From positions 71,836,552 to 71,900,551 of the forward strand of contig OX419756.1 of the NCBI GenBank assembly GCA_948567375.1: a DNA stretch of 64,000 nucleotides, written 5' to 3'. The notes under the pieces were generated by a model. It was not told where the DNA came from and did no database searches. It was given only the letters and a program-made list of their open reading frames with translations. Positions 34,051-45,472 of this stretch are shown here, in pieces. The translations under genes and the position numbers were made by a program. The first letter of the stretch is position 1. Every line of letters begins with the position of its first letter. This DNA is from Lunularia cruciata. Taxonomy: Eukaryota > Streptophyta > Marchantiopsida > Lunulariales > Lunulariaceae.

Positions 34051-34064
34051 AGTTTGGGGGTAAA
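34051..34064 (+). other. Polypurine tract of element C
   Basis: AGTTTGGGGGTAAA abuts the 3' LTR start TGTAACACCC at 34065; the same tract is found in D (37811-37822). Confidence 0.8.
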
Positions 34065-34102
34065 TGTAACACCCATTTGTGCATTTGTGTGGTATTATGA
34101 TA
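34065..34102 (+). repeat. Element C 3' LTR, piece 1
   Basis: First 38 bp, TGTAACACCC to tgata; E follows. tgata is duplicated at 42803-42807. Confidence 0.9.
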
Positions 34103-34472
34103 TGTGGAACCCACATTCTTTTGGTTTTGAATAGTTTTAAGGAAATGTTGAAGAAGAAGTACATTAGTAAAGCCTAAAAAGGGCTAAACAGGAAAGAAAT
34201 ATGAAGAAGTGTGTGTTTGGGGCCAAACCCAAAGTTGACCTTGGGTCAAGAACAAAGGACCTAGGATGGACGAGAGAGAAAGACAAAGAAAGGGAACTTC
34301 ATATTGGGCGGGGTAGTCTGATCCAAAGAACCGGTAACAAACTTCTTTAGAGTCGGCCAATCAAGAAAGTATGCGAGAAGGAAGTAATATCCTCGGGATC
34401 AAGAAGTTCTTAATAGTGACACGAAACAACCCCACAGAATTGGTGACTGGTGAGGAGAAACAACTAAAGAAT

Positions 34473-34498
34473 GACCAATCAACATAGGACTATAAAAT
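34473..34498 (+). promoter_or_regulatory. CCAAT box plus TATAAAAT before the E ORF
   Basis: gaccaatcaac (34473) and TATAAAAT (34491-34498), 298 bp before the ATG at 34796. Conserved in H, decayed in L1 and J. Inferred internal promoter of the LTR-borne gene. Confidence 0.5.
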
Positions 34499-34795
34499 CA
34501 AGAGTTTTGCAAGGAAGCAATGCAATGCCCAGACGCTACTCTGTCCCTATTCAAAGTCAACCTGAAGTAATGCAAATTTGCAAATCTGTAGGAGGAAGAG
34601 TGGGTTAGGATCTTAGGAATGATCTTCCACAAGAAGAAAGTGAGGAAACACACAATGGCCCCAAAAGTGAGTAATTAGAGTGCGGTGAGTGGACTTGCAA
34701 TTTGTAGATTAGAAGTAGTAGCTCGGATCAAAGTCTTGGCAAGACTTTGTATCATGTTCTTGGCCTAGAACTGGAACTTCAGTTTTCCAGGTTTC

Positions 34796-35797
34796 ATGGT
34801 GGAAATTATAGCAAGCAATTGCAAGGATGGACTGAAGCACAAGGGAAATCTGGCTCAATGGAGGGAGTTGGATTGGAGAACAGTTCTAAAGAGAGAAGCA
34901 GGAGAGGTAGGAGGTATCACCTTCTATCAAAATTGTGATGCTTTAGAAGAGACTGCCAAGGTAAGGAACTCGTTCAATCAACCTCAAAACAAGAATGGGT
35001 ATAAGATGGATAGTTATAGAGACCCCAAGCGGAGAGGGATTGTAAGCGGATGGCAATGTTCAAGCTGGAGCAAACCACCTATGTTACGATGCAACAAGCG
35101 GTGTTCTTTCACCAAATGTTTGCAGGAGAGGCTATAGATTGGGCAAAATGTCTACATCAGCAAGTGGGGCAAATGATTTTGGGTTGGAGAATAAATATGC
35201 CACCACATCATTTCAGGCCCTTTGCAGCTCATTTTTATTTTGGGTTGAACTTGTTGACTTTGGAAGAAAGGAATCAAATGCGCTTGCACTTTCATTTGGA
35301 TCTATGGAAAGAGGCAGATGTAGATGAATGATATTATATGGAGAGGGTGCAAGACAAGGATGAGTACTACAAGAAAAGTGGAAAGGAGAGAATTGTAGCA
35401 ATTGACATCCCAAGGGCCAAAAAGAGAACAAAGCCAAAAAGTTGCCTTGTGACAATTCAGCCACTAAAGGTGCAGAAGCTTAACCCAAAAATAGTGATGT
35501 GAAAAAAAAGGAATCAACACCGGAATTCAAACGAGAGTCCGAGGGGGAAACCGGATCAAAGGGAGAAGCATTGAGAGAAGAATAAGACTTCACCCTGCAA
35601 AGTGAAGAATTGAGTAGTGGCAATGAAGGCGAGGCGGAGGTTCAACAAACCCAAAGGCAGATGGTGGATACAAGGAAGCCGAGTCCAGAAGTCTCAACAA
35701 TTGAATGAGGAGGTGAGAAGAAGAAGTGAGAAGCAGTCTTGGCATGAACACAAATTGACAAAGGGAAGAACAGTGTGATCCAAGCCGAGGTGGGTCT
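34796..35797 (+). pseudogene. E LTR-borne ORF, N-terminal domain and acidic region
   Basis: The ATG at 34796 gives MVEIIASNCKDG, WRELDWRTVLKREAGEVGGI, TFYQNCD and YRDPKRRGIV. After a frameshift near 35050 it runs MFKLEQTTYVTMQQAVFFHQ, MFAGEAIDWAK, PPHHFRPFAAHFYFGLNLLT and FHLDLWKEADVDE. A basic patch (RAKKRTKPKS) and an acidic stretch follow until D interrupts at 35798. This is the best preserved copy of the N-terminal domain: no stop within its first 75 residues. Function unknown. Confidence 0.65.
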
Positions 35798-36489
35798 TGT
35801 AACACCCATTTGTGCATGTGTGTGGTATTGTGATATTTAGCTTGGTATTACAAGTACTTGAGAGATATTATTTATATAGAGATAAAAGATGGTTCTACAT
35901 AAGACATGATGAGCTAAAGTTACTCATAACTAAGATATAAGGGACCTTACTTTAGAGGAAGTGAAAAAGATGAGCACCACTATTTTGGATTCTAGTGTGT
36001 TGACTTGGTATTATTCCTAGGTGTTTGGCTTTGAGGAAAGAGTTGAGAACTCTAAGGCCCGCAAGCCTTTTGGTTTTGGATTCTTCTATAGTCCAAGGAT
36101 AGCCCATGTGAAGGGAATCCTTGACTGAGTGGTTGGGTCAAGATAAGATCACATGCTAGTGGAATATGCCCATGTGAATAGATATTCCTTTCTAGTTTTT
36201 GACTTAACTTGACTTTTAGTCTAGTAACTTGAGTTACTACGGTAATTTGTAACTTTGGTGTGTAACTATTTCACAAGTATATAAACAAGGGGTGAGGAGG
36301 TACTCATCATACTTTCATTTGCAACTATCTCTCTCTCATTGAGTTCTCTAGTGAGCAATGTCTTGAGTCTTGGAGTATTAGCCTTGGAGGAGTATGATGG
36401 AGTTGGGATTACTTGTCTTCTTAGTCCATGGTGCGCTACTATAATAGTCATCAGAGGTTCATCTTGAGTGAGAGACAGGATGGCTCACA
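35798..36489 (+). repeat. D 5' LTR
   Basis: TGTAACACCC...GGCTCACA, 692 bp; TATATAAA at 36278-36285, 204 bp from the end. Confidence 0.9.
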
Positions 36490-37234
36490 TTTTTGGTTCC
36501 GTTGCCGGGACCTCTCTAGAAGGCAAGATAATGTTCCACGTTCAATTCTACAATAGGCAGAAGGAGGCTATGAGAGCTCACTTGGAGAGAACATTAGGAG
36601 AGAAGAGGGCTGAACTTATGTAAGAGAACCAAGATCCATTTTTATACGTTGTAGTTCATTATGATGTCTTTGAAGTGATTTTGTACATCTTGTACACTTG
36701 AGAGGATTTGGAGAGATTGTGTGAGGTGGATTGCAGATTTTGGGGATTAAGGTGATTTTTGACAAAATCTCAAGTTTGAGATCTGAACTTGAAATTTCTA
36801 CATATGATAGCATGGGTTGTTCTTCAGTTAGTACACTTGGAATTATTATGAGAGCTATTATGCACATTGGACTAGAACTTTTGAAAGTTGATAGGGTAAA
36901 TGGCTCCCACAACTGCATGCTCTCTGGAAAATTGTACATAGTCTGCCATTTCTTCAATTTTTAGTGGATTGCTCTGAAACTTTCCCACAAAATTCAGTAT
37001 GTTATATCCTACCTGTTGACTTAAAAATTAGAGAAAGATCATTCTTAAGCAGGGAGTTATGAGTTTTTGAAGTGAGGTGGGTGGTTTTCAGACCAAATCT
37101 GAAATATGTGTGCTGAATAGAAAAGTGTCTAGGCCAAATGGCTCAATGAAAAGATCTGAAAATTTTCGAAAAGGGATGCCCTAGAGTTGTGATCAAGTGT
37201 GCAAAATTTTAGAGGATTGTCAGATACAACTTGA

Positions 37235-37770
37235 GAGATTTCAACATTTCAACAGTTCATGAACAAGGTATTTGAACCTTTCATTGGGAAATTTGTGAGA
37301 GACTTCATTGATGACTTTTGTGTCTATGGGAGCAAGGACAAGCACTTTGAGCACCTAATCAAGGTATTGCAATGATTGGATGAGGCAAATGCATGACCCA
37401 ACCCAAAGAAGTATATTTTTGGATGTGAAGAAGGTTTACTTTTGGGGCACATCATCTCCAAGGATGGAATAGCAATTGATCTTGAGAAGGTGAGGAAAAT
37501 CTCAGACCTTCCATTCCCTTCAAGCTTGACAAAGTTATGCCAATTCTTGGTGATTGTTGGGTACTGTAGGAGGTTCATCTTCTCATTTTCCAGCAAGGCT
37601 TATGCATTGACCATCTACATGAGAAAGGGTGTAGATTACATGGTGATTTTGGAGGACAAGGAGGCTCTCAAAGCTTTTGAGGAGCTCAAGCAATCCCTTA
37701 TTGTAGCCCCAATTGTTGCTAAACCTGATTGGAGTAAGCTTTTCATCCTCAACAATGATTCTTCTAATGT
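37235..37770 (+). pseudogene. D residual RT thumb/connection segment
   Basis: It starts in the motif after GLCxAPTTFQ (FMNKVFEPFIGKFVRDFIDD, active-site Asp pair still visible near 37310), then LLGHIISKDGIAIDLEKVRK and the connection FLVIVGYCRRFIFSFSSKAY. It ends in IVAKPDWSKLFILN, then jumps to sequence just before the PPT. The truncated remnant cannot make an enzyme. Confidence 0.75.
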
Positions 37771-37822
37771 AAAGAGAGACCTTCACTTTGAGGACAAAGT
37801 GAAAACTTAATCCGGGGGTAAA

Positions 37823-38513
37823 TATAACACCCATTTGTGCATGTGTGTGGTATTGTGATATTTAGCTTGGTATTACAAGTACTTGAGAGATACTATTTAT
37901 ATAGAGATAAAAGACGGTTCTACATTAGTCATGATTAGCTAGAGTTAGTCATAGCTAAGATAGAGGGGACCTTACTTTGGAGGAAGTGAAAAAGATAAGC
38001 ACCACTATTTTGGATTCTAGTGTGTTGACTTGGTATTATTCCTAGGTGTTTGGCTTTGAGGAAAGAGTTGAGAACTCTAGGGCCCGCAAGCCTTTTTGTT
38101 TTGGATTCTTCTGTAGTCCAAGGATAGCCCATGTGAAGGAATCCTTGACTGAGTGGTTGGATCAAGATAAGATCACATGCTAGTGGAATATGCCCATGTG
38201 AATGGATATTCCTTTCTAGTTTTTGACTTTACTTGACTTTTAGTCTAGTAACTTGAGTTACTGCAGTAATTAGTAACTTTAGTTTGTTAGTATTTCACAA
38301 GTATATAAACAAGGGGTGAGGAGGTACTCATCATCCTTTCATTTGCAACTATCTCTCTCTCATTGAGTTCTCTAGTGAGCAATGTCTTGAGTCTTGGAGT
38401 GTTAGCCTTAGAGGAGTATGATGGAGTTGGGGTTCCTTGCCTTCTTAGTCCATGGTGTATTACTATAATAGCCATTAGAGGTTCATCGTGAGTGAGAGAC
38501 AGGCTAGCTCACA
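37823..38513 (+). repeat. D 3' LTR
   Basis: Begins TATAACACCC (TG decayed to TA), ends GCTCACA; 691 bp, close to the D 5' LTR. Confidence 0.9.
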
Positions 38514-39090
38514 AGCCCTGTAAAGTCAATATGGAAGAGGAGGAGAGCTTGCATGTGGAAACCTTGAAAGTACAAAGATCTTGACTTTGGAGTAAGGTTC
38601 AAGAAGGAGTGTTGCCTTGAAGAGGAAGACGAAGGCCGAGCCAATGACAAGAAATGTGACGGGGTGGAGTATCTATCAAAAGTCATGTCCTTGCTATTGG
38701 CATCCCTAAAGTAGGAGAAAGTAGAGATGGTAAGTGCCAATCTTGATGTGCGTGATGAGTTGGCAGTAGTAAAGAAGTGGAGTGCGGAAACCTTGTTGTT
38801 GGGAGATGTAAGCTAACAAGGATAGAGATGGAAGCCAAAGAACTTTTGGTTGAGGAGATTCTTTGGAGTAAGCACTTTGAAGTATTGAGGGAGGATTTAG
38901 TTAAGTGTCACAAGGAGGCCAAGGAGATGACAGCATTGGTTGCAATTCTAAAGGGAGAAATCGTTGATGCCCAAGTAGAGTTAACACACTCAAAGGCAAG
39001 TATGGTGGTAATGGAGTAGGAGTTGGAAAGTCTCAAGAAGAAGGCCGCTGAGAAAGATCATGCCTGGCAGCAAGAGTTAGCCGAGCACAA
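38514..39090 (+). pseudogene. E LTR-borne ORF, coiled-coil part 1
   Basis: It continues the frame left of D, with Glu/Lys/Leu-rich sequence including ELLVEEILWSKHFEVLREDL, EVELTHSKASMVVME-like and DHAWQQELAEHN, equal to the DQAWQREL block of other copies. M interrupts after cacaa. Confidence 0.6.
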
Positions 39091-41311
39091 TGTCGTGTTG
39101 TGGTTTGCGTAGCCCGTAAAAAGTGACTTATCATAGTTTATCTCTACGTTAGTGGGGTAGGTTGCATGTTAGTTCCGACGGATGAGATGTTGCCATGTGA
39201 GCCATCTATGTACATGTATGTGATTGGCCACGTGGGTTACAATCTTATCATGTTTGAGGGCTCTGATGAATAAAGATGAGGGCGAGTAGAGAGACGGGTG
39301 TGTTTTAGTTTGGAGAGTCTTGAGGAGAGAAGGAAGTTGAGAGAGAGTTGTAGCAAAGAGCGAGTGTAAGAGCATCGGAGGAAGCATTCAAGCATGAGAT
39401 ATCCCATGCTCCCGATCTGCCACTCCTGAATCCTTTTCTCATCAGGCTTCAGATTTTACACCGTGACGACTTACGGGATTGGTTGGCAGCACGTTTCGGG
39501 GTGGTGTTTGTGAAATTGGTGATAGGAAACCTAGATCCTATCGTCCTTCCGGTGCTTACTTATGAGAATGTTTGGGACTTGACAATTAATGTTCTTCTAT
39601 AGTTGGGGAATGCCTTAAATTTCGCTCATAAGCTTCAAGGTGGAGTTGTGGGGTCCATTTGTCAAAAAGTAAAAAGAGTAAAAGACAAATGTGCAAGAAC
39701 TTGGGTCCAAGGGGAAAGTCGGGAGTTTTTCAACGATCGGGGGAGTTTGGGGAGGGCATCCGAGGAATGAAGGACATGGTTGAAAAGAGGAGACAACAGG
39801 CTACAATTTGCAGACAGAAATCACTCGATTTGAGCTGAGTATGAGAGGGATATGATCAATTGAGTGAAGGGGGTTGAATTGATACCCAGGAGCACAAAAT
39901 AGTCAAATGAGGGAGTTTCTTGAGACTCTTTCACTATCTGTTAATGGGATTGGAGAGAAGACAATGTTCTCACAGTACTTAGCGCAATAAATTCCAGTTT
40001 CAAGTCAATCTCAAATCTGATCCAATTGATTGAAGTTGAAGCTTATGGGATGTAAGGTGTTGGAGAAGAGCTAATGATCAGGTTTGGAGTTTTGGTCACT
40101 CCCCAAGTTGCAGTTCGAATTTCCTCATGAAAATTTCCAAAGTTGTTGGTGGATAGGTTTCGCTTCTCTGTGTGGAAGTTTCATGTGAATTCTTTAAATA
40201 GAGAAATCAGGATCTTGGATCAAGTATACCTGGGTCTGTAGAGCTCACAAGTTAGCCCAGCTCAGGAATTGATCCACATCTAAAGACTGGAGTTGGATTA
40301 GGCTACAAAAATTTGCAAGAGGTTAGAAAAAAACACAAAAAGCTATTGTGGAAAATTTGGGTGGTTCTAGATTTGTGCAGAGTGAGATCTGATGCAAAAC
40401 ATCCTTCTGAAAATACTGTTATAAGCTCGGTAGAGCAAATTTTCCTTCCATCTTGATTGGATATGAAGTCTCATGTCCTGTGACTATGACTGAGAGTTTC
40501 AGGTTGCCAGAGTGTTTTTGAGGATCAATTGTATTCCTGAATCAGAAATTTGGGGGAAATTTGCCAAGAACCAGGAGCAAACCCTAAAAAGAAGATTTCG
40601 AAATTAGGGTGAAGTCCAAGAAAAACCCTGGCCAACTTTCAGAGATTTTCAGGAGAGTTGTAGTAATCTGATTGAAGTGTATTTTATATCATTGGAAAGC
40701 TTATCTTACAGGATTTCCATTGAATTCTAAATCACTTGAATCAAAGCTATGTAGAAATAGTAACTTGCATATGAGCTGCGCAGACTTTTCCCCATCAAAA
40801 AGACATAGAACTCCCCACATGAAGTAGAAATTTGTTGAGATTTGAAGTACAGATGGGAGGAGGCTTGGAGTACAGGTTGGAATGAGCTTGATGACAGAGC
40901 ACAAAGGCTCTGAAGCTCTTTCCCGACAAAAAGTATAGAGAGTTGTTGCCTTTTTCTTGTGATTGGATCCTCTCTATACTTGTATGCCTGTTTGTACGCC
41001 CAGTTGGCTTGGATTGGTGTGTGGGCGTTGCGCTCAGATTATTTCCTTCTAGGAGTGCTGTGTATTTCTCCTTGGTTATGTTGGAAGTGATGACCAGCAG
41101 ACCAGGAGTGCGTGTTGTGATGACAGGTCAGGTTGCCCGGTACTATCCTTCTCGATAGCAAGAATATTAGTCTTGAGAAAGGAGGGTTCCGGCAATAAGG
41201 GTCACACGTGTGTTTTTTCGAGTCATTACGGTTTACCTCTAGCCTCTGATCTGTAGTCTCCACAGCTAGGCACCCTATGTGTTCCCAAAGAGAGAAAAGG
41301 AAAGAACGACA
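39091..41311. mobile_element. M: unclassified 2.2-kb insertion in E
   Basis: Foreign to the family: it splits the coiled-coil region, and removing it rejoins matching blocks. Proposed ends TGTCGT (39091) and ACGACA (41311) are inverted to each other; the right end is uncertain by some tens of bases and no target duplication is clear. No frame above 80 residues resembles a known protein. A perfect 12-bp inverted pair lies at 40931-40942 / 40970-40981. It may be a truncated or non-autonomous element. Confidence 0.5.
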
Positions 41312-42010
41312 ACGGTAGAGAAGAAGATCAATTGCGAGGATTGGTGAGGGTGGCAGAGGAGCAAATTATTGTAAATTAGAAGGAGCAAGAGGTGATGAAG
41401 GCTGAATTTGAGGACAAGCTCTAGATGTACGACAATGAATTAGAGGAAGAAAGAAAGAAGTAGAAGCTCAAGATAGAAGGAGAAGCCAATGACGTAATCG
41501 GGGTGGTAAATGAAATCAAAGTGATGTTGAGCACGGTGGTTGAAGGTAAACTAGAAGAAGCCAAGATTGCACGAGTTGAAATTGTTGGTGTAGGAGACAC
41601 ACAAGAGAAAGTTAAAGGACACAAAGTTGAACAATTTGTTAATTTGTCTATGAGAACAAGTAGATAGAAAGATGTTAGAGGTAGGAGACAATGTGTGTCT
41701 CAGGTTGGATTTTGTAAGGATGGAGTTTAGATAAACTTCATAGTGAGGTACAAGAACTAAGAAGACCCAAAGTAACCGAGGTAGGAGTGTAGGTGTCTTT
41801 GAAGTTGTCATTTGAGATATTAGAGAAGAGTGGGGTGGAGGATAATGAATTAGATAAGATACCCACTAGTGCAATTGTAGTTTGTAGTGAAGACATTGTA
41901 GAAATAGAAGAATTAGGAGTAGGATTGAGTAGACCTAAATAAGGAGAAGTGATAGGAAGATCATCGGGTTTGGAAGCCAAAGTCGAGATTGAAATTGGAT
42001 CTGAGTAGTA
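41312..42010 (+). pseudogene. E LTR-borne ORF, coiled-coil part 2 and tail
   Basis: Stop-rich frames resume the family blocks (Glu/Lys-rich coil), then a VSLKLSFEILEKSG-like segment and the tail SGLEAKVEIEIGSE before TAG. Ends about 120 bp before the TATA at 42126. Confidence 0.55.
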
Positions 42011-42125
42011 ATAATTTTGAGATTTGAAGAGCCAGATATGAAGAGATGCATTGTCATTTTGGATCTATAGGTAGGAAGAGTTGTTAGGAAACGGTAAAGT
42101 TGTTGGTTATTGTCAATTGCTCTAC

Positions 42126-42133
42126 TATTTAAA
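42126..42133 (+). promoter_or_regulatory. TATA-like box of E
   Basis: TATTTAAA followed by GGAGGC, 669 bp from the unit's end; same as H, K and A. Confidence 0.55.
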
Positions 42134-42807
42134 GGAGGCCTTTGCAGTATGTTGTTGTTCAGTATTCCAAATTTCTGAAGATATTTAAAGTGAAGTGTTG
42201 AAGTGCTCGTCGCTTGAGCTTGATTTTGAGTATCAACTTTGTGTTTGTGTTTGTAAGTGTGTGGAGAATTTTGAAGTGCAAGTCAATGTGCATGTTGGAT
42301 GTTGGATTCCACAACCTTGATATTCATTCTGTGTGTTTGATCTTGAGTGAAGTGCAATTGGAGCAATGCCTTGACAGATCTGAGGGGAATTGTAGTGTTG
42401 ATAGTATTCTACATTTGTGAGTGCAGCGTAGTGTTGATGTGAAGCAATTTCAATCGAGTAAGTTGTGCCTTTAGTGGAGGGGTAGAACACAATTATGAGG
42501 CAAAGTTGTTTTGCAGTGAAGTGTTGTCTTTGGGAGAATCTAAATCATCACAATCAAGATTTGTTTGTACAGAATTTGCTATGTTTTGATTATAAGAGTG
42601 TGAATTAGTGACAAGTTGTTGAGATTGAGTGCTTGTTACTCACTTATGGATGTAGTTTCCTCCTGAGAGATTAAAACTGCGACCAAGAAGAACTGCTTAT
42701 TAGTGTTTGACTTCGTATTTGGACAATTTTTACTAGTATCTTTGCAGGAATGAACGTAACTTACCTGATTGCCTCAAAAGTGATATTTTTTGGGTTGTCA
42801 TATGATA

Positions 42808-42829
42808 TTTAGCTTGGTATTATAAGTAC
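42808..42829 (+). repeat. Element C 3' LTR, piece 2
   Basis: tttagcttggtattataagtac continues piece 1 after the tgata duplication; F begins next. Confidence 0.85.
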
Positions 42830-43645
42830 TATGGTACCCACATTTTTCATTTTGGATGAGTTTTGAAGAAGAAGTGCCTTGTTGAAACCAAATTGAAACC
42901 TAATGGAGAAGAAATGAGAGGAAATTTATGTTTTGATCAGGCCTGAGGAAGTTGACTTCATGTAAGGGGAAGAAGGACTTGGATTGGATCAGACCCAAAG
43001 AAGCTTACTTTGTGTCAGGAAGAGGAAGAAGAAGAAGGAGGTCAGACGCTGAAGGAGGATAAACATTGCATTAGAATGGAGGTTACAAGTCAAGATTACT
43101 ATGGGGGCTATATCTTGGTGATGAAATGTCCAAATCAAACGTGTTATATCTCGTTGGAAGCATCTCGTTCAGGGCTTGTGTCTTGTTGAAGGCTTACAAG
43201 CATTTTAAGTTTTGGGAGTAGATGTATAGAGTAGTAGTTGAGTGTCTTTAGGTTGGTATCTTTGGGTCTATACGACTTTGGACTTATATGACTTTGGGTT
43301 TATATGACTTTGGGTCTAAAGACTTTGCCTCAAGACAAATATGATTCAACCCAAGGTAGTCAAACATTGGATGTGGGGGTCTTTGGGTCAAATATCTAAA
43401 GAGTCTGAAATAGTTAAGAGAAAGAAAGATGAGATAGTTAGGATATCCATGACTTCGATTTCAATTTAGATTGAAGATGCGATAAAAATTGAAGGAGAAG
43501 TAGCAATAGTGAATGAACCCAAAGTGCAAGTTCAAATAGTAAGAGTCTTTGGGTCAGTTACATGAGCGATTACGGGAAAGTGGGTTGAAAATTGAAGGCA
43601 TAAATAGTGTACCCATGGTTTCAATTACAATTCTTGATGGGAATA

Positions 43646-44396
43646 TGTAATACTCCGAGGACAAGAGAAGAGAGAAAACACAGATTGCACACTCAAACAT
43701 TCGATGCCCCAAGGGAGCACCTTCTCTTTATTATATAGACAAAGAGGATCTCCTCCAAGGAAGCTCCACCATAGGATTAGGGACATAGATAGGTGACATG
43801 TCAGCAAGCTCCACCCTTGGATTACTTACTTGGATGGGTGACCTGTCTGGTCTAGGTCCTATCTGGTTGGTCAAACAAGCTTTGACCGGAGGGAATATTT
43901 TAGGGAATCTTACTGTAGGAATCTCAGAATCACATGAGTAAGGTACCATTGGAAAGCTCTCAATGAGACAAAGCTAGGGGGAGGGATGGCCAGCCTTTCC
44001 TCTGTGCGGGGGGGGGGGGGGGGGTGAATCTGCATATTTTTGAGGCCTAATTCATCCGTTTAGGCCTCCGAAATTGCCTTCAAAGGTTTTAGGCATATTT
44101 CGGTTCCTACTCTATTGGTAGAAGTCCCCTTTTGGTGATACCTCTTTCTGATCTGTTTAGTCCATCATGTGTAACATTATTCCAGATGTTACCAAACCAA
44201 TTCTCACCTTTAAATCATATGTCTAGCTATTGGTTCTAAGGTTCTCAAGTCTATTTCGGTTTTTGCCCTATTAGTAGAAGTACTCTTTTGGTGATACTTC
44301 TATCTGATCTATTTTGACAATCATGTATAACATCATTCTAGATGTTACCAAACCAAATTTCACATCTAGATCATATGGCTAACCCTTGGTATTACA
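43646..44396 (-). mobile_element. G: solo LTR of a different family, inside F
   Basis: 751 bp, ends TGTAATAC and GTATTACA, flanked by a perfect 5-bp duplication gaata (43641-43645 / 44397-44401). The minus strand is coding sense: TATATAA at 43737-43731, about 85 bp from the end. U3 has two related copies of about 155 bp (44096-44250, 44252-44390) and a 17-G run (44008-44024, plus strand). Confidence 0.85.
44096..44390 (-). repeat. Tandem repeat in U3 of solo LTR G
   Basis: Two copies share tatttcggtt, ctattagtagaagt, ttttggtgatac, tctgatct and agatgttaccaaacca in order. U3 tandem repeats often act as enhancers in LTR elements; that role is inferred here. Confidence 0.75.
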
Positions 44397-45472
44397 GAAT
44401 ATAGTAGAATTAGCAAAGGAATTGATAATCGTGAAACCCAAAGTACTAGGAGTAGGAGTATAGCTATCTTTGGAGTTGCCATTGGAGATCTTAGAGAAAG
44501 ATGGGTTGCAAGATTAAGAGTTAGGAAGGCTACCTATGAGTTTAATTGTAGTTCCTAGTGAGAAGTAGTATAAATATTGAAGGATTTGGTAGAATCAGAT
44601 ATATCAAAAGAAGGAGAAGTAATAGGTAGATCATCGAGTTTGGAAGCCAAGGAAGAGGTAGACATCAGATTGGAATAGTAATAGTTTTGAGATATGAAGA
44701 GGCAAATATGAAGAGGTGCATTTTCATTTCAGATCTACAAGTAGGAAAAGCTGTTAGAAAACGGTATAGTTGTTGGCAACTATCGATTGCTTCACTATTG
44801 ATAGGTGGTATTTGCAGTCATATGTTGTTCAATGCTTATAATTTATAAGAATAAATAAGGCAAAGTGCTGTGAAGCAATGCTCATCGCTTGAGCTTAATT
44901 CCAAGAATCAACATTGTGTGTGTGTTTGTGAGTGTGAAGAATTTTGAAATGCAAGTTAGTGTATTTGTTGGATGTTGGATTCCGTAGCCTTGATCTTCAT
45001 TCTGTGTGTTTGATCTTGAGTGAAGTGCAATCGGAGCAATGCCTTGACAAATCTGAGAGGAATTGTAGTGTTAATAATATTCCGCATTTGTGAGTGCAAT
45101 GGATTGTTGATGTGGAGAAATTTTCATCAAGGAAGTTATGCCTTCAATGGAGGGGTGGAACACAATCTTGAGGCGAAGTCATTTTGCAATGAAGTGCCAT
45201 TTTTAGGAGAGACTGAATCACCACAATCAAGATTGTTTTGAAATATTTGATGAAGTTGTGATTATAGGTGACAAATTGTTGTGATGAGATTGCGAGTCAG
45301 TGCTTGTTATTCTCTTTTGGGTGTACTTGCTACTTGAGAGATTAAAGATGAAATCAAAAAGGACTACATTGTGACATTTGAATTTGTATTTGACCAATTT
45401 TGAATTGTATTTTTCCGGGAATGAACTTTACTTACTTGATTACTATAAAAGTAATATTTGTTGGGTTGTCAC

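Larger units (their letters stand above)
35798..38513 (+). mobile_element. D: internally deleted relative of element C, both LTRs present
   Basis: 5' LTR 35798-36489, PBS-like TGGTTCCGTTGCCGGG (36494-36509), 1.3 kb interior, PPT TCCGGGGGTAAA (37811-37822), 3' LTR 37823-38513. The interior joins C-like leader (to about 37235) to RT C-terminus, then about 37768 to the bases before the PPT. Gag, protease, most of RT and all of integrase are gone. Flanks ggtct / agccc differ by three transitions, a weak target duplication. It could have moved only with help from intact relatives. Confidence 0.85.
34103..42802 (+). mobile_element. E: long-form LTR unit in the C 3' LTR, split by D and M
   Basis: Begins TGTGGAACCCACATTC at 34103, ends GGGTTGTCATA at 42802, with perfect duplication tgata (34098-34102 / 42803-42807). 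Without D and M it is about 3.76 kb, matching H and J. It holds the LTR-borne ORF in three pieces and TATTTAAA at 42126. Confidence 0.88.
42830..45472 (+). mobile_element. F: short-form LTR unit in the C 3' LTR, split by G
   Basis: Starts TATGGTACCCACATTTTTC (TG to TA) and ends ...GGGTTGTC at about 45470. The last bases and the right target copy are lost: expected agtac ttgag, seen ttgtcacttgag. Without G it is about 1.9 kb, like L2 and K. A tail frame near 44400-44680 keeps the LEAKEEVDI-type ending of the family protein. The TATA position reads TATTGATAG, decayed. Confidence 0.75.

Noticed and set aside
43646-44396. G as a DNA transposon because of the TGTAATAC inverted ends
   Set aside because: TG...CA ends, 5-bp duplication and a TATA about 85 bp from one end fit a solo LTR better.
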